In this document: piece by piece, positions 36,045 through 42,075 of the stretch
Numbering within the stretch: the stretch's first letter is position 1
Layout of the letters: each line of letters begins with the position of its first letter
Assembly (NCBI GenBank): GCA_964477295.1
Contig: CAYZEZ010000004.1
Coordinates: 1 to 42,075 of the forward strand
Reading direction: 5' to 3'
Origin: CAYZEZ01 sp964477295
GTDB lineage: Bacteria; Bacteroidota; Bacteroidia; Bacteroidales; SM23-62
Length of the DNA stretch: 42,075 nucleotides
Notes under the pieces: model-generated
The model's database searches: none
Told to the model about the DNA's origin: nothing
What the model saw: the letters and a program-made list of their open reading frames with translations, nothing else
Made by a program: the position numbers and the translations under genes

Positions 36045-37016
36045 TTATCCCTGTCGGAGGATAAGGATCACCGGCAGTTTGCCGGGGCCACCACAGGAGA
36101 GGGACACGGGTAATTTATTACTTGATTCCCTATTTAACAATATAAAAGCTGGTCTGCCGCCCATCGAGAAACAAGGTCCCATGTCATATTCCTTAACCGG
36201 CATGTTCACGCTCAATTCGGCAGTAAAACAACTATTGGGAACAAGCTTCACATCTCCCCTACCCGGGTTGCTTACCTGTTCCCAGGGCAGGCCGATCAGC
36301 GGTCCCGGCTCATGAAGGAAATAACCAACGGAATGTGCAAATATTCTCGGATTAGGAATCCCTTTTCCCCGGGCATCTTTCAGAATATTGGTAAGCATTT
36401 CGTCACCGGTCAGGCCCGTTTTAAATCCGTCGCAATAGATGTCCTCGAGCCGGTTGCATTCCGCCATCAGCTTCTTATAACCAGGAGAAACATCTGTTTC
36501 CCCCAGACTCAGTACATAGGCCCATTCGGTATTATCGGAATTGTAATGCATATATTTCAAACTCACATCGCAAACAATGAAATCCCCNNNNNNNNNNNNN
36601 NNNNNNNNNNNNNNNNNNNNNNNNNNNNNNNNNNNNNNNNNNNNNNNNNNNNNNNNNNNNNNNNNNNNNNNNNNNNNNNNNNNNNNNTATCGGAATTGTA
36701 ATGCATATATTTCAAACTCACATCGCAAACAATGAAATCCCCCGGCAGCCCACTGGATTCTTCCCGTATTAATCCCGATTCTCTTTGGATCACGTTCCGT
36801 GACTATCCGCTTTAAGCAATCCCACTGGTTTTCTTTCCGCTCTGTGTCCCAGGCACCATGATCCCAAACATTGGTATAAAGCTCCTTAAAATCGGTCCGG
36901 GATATGTTGAGTCTTTCAACTCCTTTCCCGGGACCACGGTAATAGAATACCAGGATCTGTGTGATGGGACACCACATCTTATATGGTAGCATTGTTTCAA
37001 ATACTGGATCCAGGTT
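36045..37016 (-). pseudogene. Broken M24-family peptidase (Xaa-Pro aminopeptidase type)
   Basis: Metallopeptidase-fold gene with several defects. The native start is missing: sequence resembling the family (D-P-V-F-E-T-M-L-P) begins straight after the stop of the upstream gene at 37017, in the same frame, so about 60 N-terminal residues are absent. The 5' part reads to D-P-K-R-I-G-I-N-T-G and the 3' part resumes at R-E-E-S-S-G-L-P-G-D-F-I-V-C-D-V-S in another frame near 36770, with roughly 100 expected residues missing. A 100-N gap follows. Metal-ligand segments D-F-I-V-C-D, I-F-A-H-S-V-G-Y-F and F-T-A-E-L-S-V are present. The C-terminus also looks altered. It may be true decay or assembly damage. 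Confidence 0.7.
36588..36687. other. Assembly gap of 100 N
   Basis: Exactly 100 N's. About 54 bases ending at 36587 (TATCGGAATT...AAATCCCC) are repeated directly after the gap starting at 36688. The two contig ends therefore overlap and the gap is a scaffolding placeholder of arbitrary size; the true sequence is probably continuous or shorter. Any protein read across the N's is meaningless. Confidence 0.95.
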
Positions 37017-38234
37017 TTATTTGAACTTCCCGGCAATCGATTTTAAATCAAGATCAAACAGTTCTCTGGTCAGCCCGGCCAGCTCTTCCTCACTACCCCG
37101 AATATGGATCACCCTCTGGATGTGCTTCATCGTTCCACCTGGCTTCAATTCTGCTGCCGGTGACGACGATTCAATCTCATAAAACGGTCCCATAATTGAA
37201 CCATCCTCAACCGGACCGTCATTGTATGAATTAATGGCGTCACCATTATATGAATCATCCTGTTCCCCCCATTTTGAATTAACATAACTCATGGGGTCAC
37301 CTGGCAATGAACACCACAAGAGGGTTAGTACCTTTTTCCCGGAATCATAGCTTCCACACAAGTTTTTTGCCCTTGCCGGAGGTATCCCAATTTTACTTCT
37401 GAATTTGCCATCGATTTTAAAATAGACTGTATTGCTATCGGTAGTAATCCTGTCAGCAGGTACCTTACCAAAATAATCGTCATTGACCACCACGCCATCT
37501 CCTTCAGGCTTATAAGGAATGAACACGGTTATATCCGGTGAAGGATTAAACATACACAGCATCCAGATTGAGAGAAGTCCCTTCTCTTTTGTCCAGGCCT
37601 TTCTCCCCCTGTTGGTGATTATATTCTCGGACTCATAGGCAACCATCTGGACGTTTTCCGGGATTTTGACCTGCAGGAGTGATGAAACATCCTTTTCATT
37701 CAGCAATGCTATGGATCTTTCAATACCGAGGCGGAATTCAGTGCCAAGGGTGTTTTTTAAAACGGCCTCTTTTGCAAATTTCACACCTCTATCATCAATC
37801 GATTTAATGTCGTAGGTTTCCGTATCGATGACCGGCGGCACAACCCAGTTTTCAAATACCTGTTCCGCTCCTTCTCCAAAGTATAACGAAAATGGCCCGC
37901 CTTCAGGCCCCAGCCAGAAACGTTCCTCTCCTCCGTAGGCATTGAATTGCGGATCCTGTTTACCAGATTCTATAAATGAATAATTGATCCAACCGAAGCT
38001 CATCCCGTCTTCACCCGCTGCGGTTGAGGTCAACACCCTGCCCTGCCAGCCAGGAATTACCAATAGCCTGGACAGGTCATCACTGCTCTTTAATTCAATA
38101 AATTTGATGTGGTGTTTTTGAAGAAATGCTTTGTCGTAGTTATAACTTCCCATTTTAGTATTGTTTTTTTGACTGCATGAAACAGCAACCATTATGATCG
38201 AGAGGATCAATAATTTTTTGATTTGGTGTATCAT
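37017..38234 (-). CDS. DUF6786-like lipoprotein, mutarotase-type fold
   Basis: Lipoprotein (lipobox V-A-V-S-C, C20) of 405 residues resembling the DUF6786 family, which has a galactose-mutarotase-like beta-supersandwich. Diagnostic segments are L-V-I-P-G-W-Q-G-R-V-L-T-S-T-A near 58-72, S-F-G-W-I-N near 79-84 and G-G-E-E-R-F-W-L-G-P-E-G-G near 101-113. No function is established; the fold and the location suggest a periplasmic sugar epimerase or binding protein. It is 240 bp after fucI with a possible own promoter. Its stop codon directly abuts the broken M24 gene. Confidence 0.65.
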   Translation of the reverse strand: MIHQIKKLLILSIIMVAVSCSQKNNTKMGSYNYDKAFLQKHHIKFIELKSSDDLSRLLVIPGWQGRVLTSTAAGEDGMSFGWINYSFIESGKQDPQFNAYGGEERFWLGPEGGPFSLYFGEGAEQVFENWVVPPVIDTETYDIKSIDDRGVKFAKEAVLKNTLGTEFRLGIERSIALLNEKDVSSLLQVKIPENVQMVAYESENIITNRGRKAWTKEKGLLSIWMLCMFNPSPDITVFIPYKPEGDGVVVNDDYFGKVPADRITTDSNTVYFKIDGKFRSKIGIPPARAKNLCGSYDSGKKVLTLLWCSLPGDPMSYVNSKWGEQDDSYNGDAINSYNDGPVEDGSIMGPFYEIESSSPAAELKPGGTMKHIQRVIHIRGSEEELAGLTRELFDLDLKSIAGKFK

Positions 38235-38394
38235 ATTAAATAATTTCTTATCAATTATGCATTTTCAAATAAATCTTAAAAGGGGCATTTCATTCAGGAA
38301 GGAATTTATATGCACCCTTTATCCCGAATCCGGGAAACCAGATTAGAGAGATGGGAAAAATTTCCATCCCCCTACCTGCCTAACCTAATTATTC

Positions 38395-38402
38395 CAAAAC
38401 TA
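38395..38402 (-). promoter_or_regulatory. Minus-strand TAnnTTTG match upstream of the DUF6786-like gene
   Basis: TAGTTTTG on the minus strand (CAAAACTA on plus) lies about 160 bp before the DUF6786-like start in the 240-bp spacer after fucI. No clear -33 partner was found. A TSS here would leave a leader of about 150 bases. Weak evidence; the rest of this spacer shows nothing clear. Confidence 0.25.
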
Positions 38403-38474
38403 ACCTATGAAAAAGATCTGTGAAACGAAAATATATCGATGTTTTCAAGACCTTATCTTTTTCAGCCGGTAAAC

Positions 38475-40250
38475 CTAACCGTACAGCGGACCATAAGTCA
38501 CGCATGCCCTGTAATCCGAACCTTCGCTTTCCGATCCGAAGGAAGACCATGCAGATGGACGGAAAATTTTAAATGGGTCCACATTGTGCATGTTAACCGG
38601 AATTCTGAGCATGGATGCAAGTGTTATAAGATCTGCACCGATATGCCCATAGCTGATTGCCCCATGATTGGCCCCCCAATTGGCCATAACCGAATAGACA
38701 TCCCTGAAGGGTCCTGTCCCGTTTGTCCTGGGCACGAACCATGTGGTTGGCCAGGTCGGATCGGTCCTCCTGTCGAGGGTATTATGAACGGCATCAGGCA
38801 ACTCGATGGTCCAACCTTCAGCCAGTTGTAATACAGGACCAAGTCCTTTCACCAGGTTTACCCTGCACATGGTCACCGGCATCTGTCCCGCTGTCCTGAA
38901 CTGTGAGGAATATCCACCACCCCTGAAATACTCCAGGTTAGCAGGGCACCAGTGTGTGCTTCCCAGGCATTTATCCACTTCTTCCTGTGATATATCCCAG
39001 AATGGTTTCATCACGGGATTACTTTTTTCATCCCTTTGCATGGCCGTTGCATCAAGGGTAGTTGAACCGGAATTAATGAGGTGAATAAAGCCGCCTGCTG
39101 CCAGTCCTTCCGCCTTTTGACCGGTTACCCTTTTCAATGACTCAGGGCTCCAGTAGGTGCGTACATCAGAAAATATCTGTGCAGTATTAGTCAGCAGGTG
39201 GCCAAAGAGCATTGAAATGCCATTCAGGCTGTCATTTTCAGTTGCAAAAACAAACGCTTCCCTGATTCCGTTCCAGTCGAAGGATGAATTAAGTATTGCC
39301 TCCGAAAAATCACCATTGGGCTGGAAGTCAGTCCACTGCCTCTGTCCCTGAAATCCGCCGGCTATGGAATTACGTCCCCTGGCTTCTTCTCCAAAACCCA
39401 TCTCAGCCAGTTTTGGGTTCCCTGTCATCAGGTCACGCATAATCAGGGTCATTTTTACCACCATTTCCCATTCCCAATCTTTCCTTTTCCGGTCGGAAGG
39501 CTTTTTATTCAGGTCTTCTCCTTCCTTGCAGTTTTTCTTCACCCAGTCCAATGCTTTTTTAAACTCTTTTTCATCATAGATTTTCTTATCAACCCTCCTG
39601 ATAATTTCGGACATATCCACAAATTCAGTACGTAATCCCAGGTAATCCAGGAAAAACTGAGGATCGACCGACGAGCCGACAATCCCCATGGAAGTATATC
39701 CGATGGACAGGTATGTTTTTCCTTTCATCAGGGCTACGGCAAGACCCGCTTTTACAAATCGCAGGATTTTCTCACGGACATCTTCGTGTATTGTTTGATC
39801 GCCGGCATCCTGCACATGTCTGCCATATATACTGAAAGTGGGAAGGCCTCTCTGTGTATAGCCGGCCAGTGCAGAGGCCAGATAGACAGCACCCGGCCTT
39901 TCGGTTCCGTTAAAACCCCAGATCGCTTTAGGTATCAATGGATCGCTGTCCATTACTTCATTTCCGTAGCACCAGCATGGCGTAACAGTCAGTGAAACTG
40001 CCACACCTTCCCGGGCGAACTGGTCAGCGCATTTCGCTGCATCAGCAACTCCACCGATGGTGGTTTCAGAAATCACACATTCAACTTTATCGCCTGACGG
40101 GAATCTCAGGTTGTCTTCAATTAACCTGGCTGCAGCTTTAGCCATGTTCATAGTTTGTTCTTCGAGAGATTCGCGAATGCCTTCCTCCCTGCCATCAATG
40201 ACCGGCCTGATCCCCACTTTGGGTAATTGTCCTATTAGTTTATTGCTCAT
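38475..40250 (-). CDS. fucI: L-fucose isomerase
   Basis: Cytoplasmic, manganese-dependent isomerase converting L-fucose to L-fuculose (also D-arabinose to D-ribulose). The 591 residues match E. coli FucI in length and nearly throughout: G-I-R-P-V-I-D-G-R near 13-21, R-E-S-L-E-E-Q-T-M-N-M-A-K-A, T-V-T-P-C-W-C-Y-G and A-T-E-N-D-S-L-N-G, with catalytic Glu, Asp and His expected near 338, 362 and 529. The end N-Y/T-Y-G-P-L-Y-G is as in the family. Fuculokinase and aldolase genes are not in the window. With FucP upstream it makes a fucose uptake-isomerisation unit feeding on the product of the two GH29 enzymes. Confidence 0.97.
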   Translation of the reverse strand: MSNKLIGQLPKVGIRPVIDGREEGIRESLEEQTMNMAKAAARLIEDNLRFPSGDKVECVISETTIGGVADAAKCADQFAREGVAVSLTVTPCWCYGNEVMDSDPLIPKAIWGFNGTERPGAVYLASALAGYTQRGLPTFSIYGRHVQDAGDQTIHEDVREKILRFVKAGLAVALMKGKTYLSIGYTSMGIVGSSVDPQFFLDYLGLRTEFVDMSEIIRRVDKKIYDEKEFKKALDWVKKNCKEGEDLNKKPSDRKRKDWEWEMVVKMTLIMRDLMTGNPKLAEMGFGEEARGRNSIAGGFQGQRQWTDFQPNGDFSEAILNSSFDWNGIREAFVFATENDSLNGISMLFGHLLTNTAQIFSDVRTYWSPESLKRVTGQKAEGLAAGGFIHLINSGSTTLDATAMQRDEKSNPVMKPFWDISQEEVDKCLGSTHWCPANLEYFRGGGYSSQFRTAGQMPVTMCRVNLVKGLGPVLQLAEGWTIELPDAVHNTLDRRTDPTWPTTWFVPRTNGTGPFRDVYSVMANWGANHGAISYGHIGADLITLASMLRIPVNMHNVDPFKIFRPSAWSSFGSESEGSDYRACVTYGPLYG

Positions 40251-40440
40251 GACATTATTGGTTATTTAAATGATACATTAAATTTCAGGTCCAATTGGAT
40301 ATTCAAACTAAATACTCAAATATTTGAAGTTAAAATCTAACAATTATCAGCTTACCTGGTGAACCAATCCGATCGATACAGCTTCCCTGTACCGGTTAAT
40401 TGACCGGGGAGCAAATCGGCAATAAAACCATCCCGTTTTC

Positions 40441-40638
40441 CTAATCATAAAGTTTCGGATTTGAATAGGAGTTTACAATCTCATCCTTTGTAATGGTCAA
40501 ATCAAGTCCAGGTAACTCTTTTTGACATCGTTGCCAGAGTTCCGGTGGAGAAGGAAATAGTTCCCGGGCCTGAACGGGCAAACAGAATATTAATAAGAAA
40601 ATTGCAACTAAGCTACAGTTAAACAGAGTGTTTTTCAT
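40441..40638 (-). CDS. Small secreted ORF, possibly an N-terminal remnant
   Basis: A 65-codon frame with a good signal peptide (about 1-24, ending V-Q-A) and a short mature part: L-F-P-S-P-P-E-L-W near 27-35 and T-K-D-E-I-V-N-S-Y-S-N-P-K-L near 50-63. The last segment resembles the start of the catalytic region of some secreted esterases, where N-P-K-L is followed by a long domain. Here a stop follows at once, so it may be the leftover 5' end of a lost hydrolase gene. It lies between fucP and fucI. A genuine short peptide cannot be excluded. Confidence 0.35.
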   Translation of the reverse strand: MKNTLFNCSLVAIFLLIFCLPVQARELFPSPPELWQRCQKELPGLDLTITKDEIVNSYSNPKLYD

Positions 40639-40759
40639 AATCCTTTTTTATGCTTTTTAACCAACAAAAAAAGTGTACCAACCAATGGGTATTGTCTTAT
40701 TCCTGATTCATTATTGCCCTCTTCTGTTATATCCGGTGATCTAAATTTATGAGAATGCA

Positions 40760-42075
40760 TTATGTCTTACTGGTTACACGTTTCCTGGATACAATGGCCG
40801 CATAATATGCTATTATCACAAATGCAATGGTAGGTACCCAGTATGCAAATTTTATACTCCCTGACTGGTCTGATACAATGCCCTGGATTTGTGTCAGGAA
40901 TGCAGCACCTGCAATTGCCATGATCATTCCTGCACCGCCTATCTTTGTGTCCTCGCCCAGGCCGCCAATCCCCAGGCCGTAAATGGTCGGGAACATCAGG
41001 GACATGCAGCCTGAAACTGTAACAAGTGTATACACCCCGAGGAACCCTTTGGAATATATTGCAATAATACAGCATACAACCGCAATCAGTGCCAGGGCTG
41101 TCAATAATTTCCTGGGTTTAATAAATTTCATCAGGGCGGTACAGATAAACCTGCCCAGCACAAACGCGATCAGGGACAAGATATAATACGTAGCTCCTGC
41201 CTGTTCGGCGGTTCTTGGAAGCAGTACATCCATCCCAAGCCACTCACTGATATTGTAAAAGCCTGCAGCAATAGGTTCAATATTCCGCAATGCAGGAATG
41301 ATATCTGCTGCTGTTGCATTTTCTCCAAGTTGTGCTATAATGTCATCGAAATGAAGCTGCTGCATGGCATACCTGATAAGGAAAGACCAGATTGCAATCT
41401 GGGCTCCCACATAAAAAAACTGGGCCACAATCCCCCAGACATAGTTCCTGTTCTTAATTAACCTGTGGAATGTCCCTTTAAAATCTATCTTCTTATCATC
41501 CTCTTTCAGATTGGGCATTTTAGTAAAAAATATCGCAACCAGCAGTGCAACCATTACCAGTCCCAGTACCACATAGGTCATGGTGACTGCAGTCAACTCC
41601 GCACCCTGGATTTTAGTCAGTTCCTCCGCGGGGATGGCAGTTCTTTCCGAGGCACTCATGGTGTTCAGCTGTGAAAGCACAAATACCTGGCTGATTACCA
41701 CCCCGGCAATGGCCCCGAACGGATTGAATGATTGTGACAGGTTCAGGCGCCGGGTGGCAGTCTCCGCATGACCGATTGCCAGAATATATGAGTTAGCAGA
41801 GGTTTCAAGGATAGAAAGCCCGGCAAACAGAATTAATATTGCAGAAAGGTACATCATGAAACTGAGACTGATACTCCCCTCAGACGTCAACATAGCAGGG
41901 TAGAATAAAAAAGCACCCAGTGCATATAAACCCAGGCCGAGCATCACCCCTGATTTATAGGTATACCTTTTGATAAATAATGCTCCTGGTATTGCAAAAC
42001 ACCCATAACCGAGCAAATAGCAGGAAACCTGTATCCATGCTGTTTTAGTGTCAGTCAAACTCATGATCCTCTTGA
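40760..42075 (-). CDS. fucP: FucP-type L-fucose:proton symporter, 5' end outside window
   Basis: Major-facilitator-superfamily sugar symporter. The visible part covers about 435 residues; the frame stays open to the window edge (K-R-I before the M-S-L-T-D that might be taken as a start), so the first helix and roughly 50 N-terminal residues lie beyond it. Family motifs include G-L-S-I-L-E-T-S-A-N near 83-92, R-L-N-L-S-Q-S-F-N-P-F-G-A near 105-117 and F-F-Y-V-G-A-Q-I-A-I-W-S. Compared with E. coli FucP there is an insertion of about 40 residues in the central loop region after I-W-S-F-L-I-R-Y-A. It is the first gene of the fucose block. L-fucose is the likely cargo; related members carry other sugars. 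Confidence 0.9.
   Translation of the reverse strand, partial: KRIMSLTDTKTAWIQVSCYLLGYGCFAIPGALFIKRYTYKSGVMLGLGLYALGAFLFYPAMLTSEGSISLSFMMYLSAILILFAGLSILETSANSYILAIGHAETATRRLNLSQSFNPFGAIAGVVISQVFVLSQLNTMSASERTAIPAEELTKIQGAELTAVTMTYVVLGLVMVALLVAIFFTKMPNLKEDDKKIDFKGTFHRLIKNRNYVWGIVAQFFYVGAQIAIWSFLIRYAMQQLHFDDIIAQLGENATAADIIPALRNIEPIAAGFYNISEWLGMDVLLPRTAEQAGATYYILSLIAFVLGRFICTALMKFIKPRKLLTALALIAVVCCIIAIYSKGFLGVYTLVTVSGCMSLMFPTIYGLGIGGLGEDTKIGGAGMIMAIAGAAFLTQIQGIVSDQSGSIKFAYWVPTIAFVIIAYYAAIVSRKRVTSKT

Noticed and set aside
36045..36992. A continuous 315-residue protein read through the 100 N's
   Set aside because: The N count is arbitrary and the flanks duplicate each other, so frame continuity across the gap is accidental.
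40392..40420. Inverted repeat CCGGT...ACCGG upstream of fucI
   Set aside because: Five-base arms and no T-run; too weak to call an operator or terminator.
369..41771. Many plus-strand and out-of-frame ORFs of 60-190 codons inside the large minus-strand genes
   Set aside because: They overlap strongly supported genes, show no family motifs and have low-complexity or cysteine/proline-rich compositions typical of antisense frames.
1..42075. CRISPR arrays, tRNA or rRNA genes, insertion-sequence transposases, phage genes
   Set aside because: No regularly spaced repeats, no tRNA-like cloverleaf and no transposase or integrase motif were seen on either strand.

Overview
The window looks like part of a Bacteroidota chromosome. 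It carries a SusC/SusD pair, a FecI-type ECF sigma factor with its FecR anti-sigma factor, many secreted or lipoprotein-type glycoside hydrolases, and matches to the TAnnTTTG promoter core. The wide range of hydrolases and sulfatases suggests a free-living, probably marine or anaerobic, polysaccharide degrader. The genus cannot be read from the sequence. One 100-N gap whose flanks repeat each other shows this is scaffolded draft sequence, possibly metagenomic.

Layout. Every intact gene is on the minus strand, so transcription runs from high to low coordinates. (A) 42.1-32.2 kb: fucose transporter FucP (cut by the window edge), a small secreted ORF, L-fucose isomerase FucI, a DUF6786-like lipoprotein, a broken M24 peptidase with the assembly gap, a GH172/DUF2961 protein and an S1 sulfatase. 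(B) 32.1-30.0 kb: a decay zone holding a YkvI-like membrane protein with several lesions, the 5' part of a zinc alcohol dehydrogenase, the 5' part of a periplasmic sugar-binding protein (the only plus-strand gene) and a HEPN-like remnant. (C) 29.9-22.0 kb: the regulatory and import core, sigma - FecR - SusC - SusD - small lipoprotein. (D) 21.7-0.3 kb: a long gene train: GH172, S1 sulfatase, RhaT-type transporter, RhaM-type mutarotase, GH127, UroD-fold methyltransferase-like protein, GH116/DUF608, GH29, GH172, GH109-like, beta-propeller lipoprotein, GH29, GH51.

How it may work. The SusC STN domain, FecR and the ECF sigma factor form a standard trans-envelope switch that senses an imported glycan. 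SusC/D and the small lipoprotein bind and import oligosaccharides. Two sulfatases, two alpha-L-fucosidases, GH51 and GH127 arabinofuranosidase-type enzymes and three GH172 proteins would desulfate and trim them. FucP imports fucose and FucI isomerises it. No fuculokinase, fuculose-phosphate aldolase, rhamnose isomerase or sulfatase-maturating enzyme is in the window. My inference is a sulfated, fucose-rich glycan with furanoside (arabinofuranose or similar) decorations. No endo-acting fucanase was recognised, so the backbone is unknown.

Most unusual points: a GH172-sulfatase gene pair that occurs twice; a possible antisense RNA with a strong terminator upstream of susC; two same-orientation 107-bp REP-like elements bracketing the PUL core; a near-identical duplicated 3' fragment of the propeller gene; a convergent junction of two truncated genes at about 31,010; and an M24 gene where two reading frames both look native over the same short stretch.
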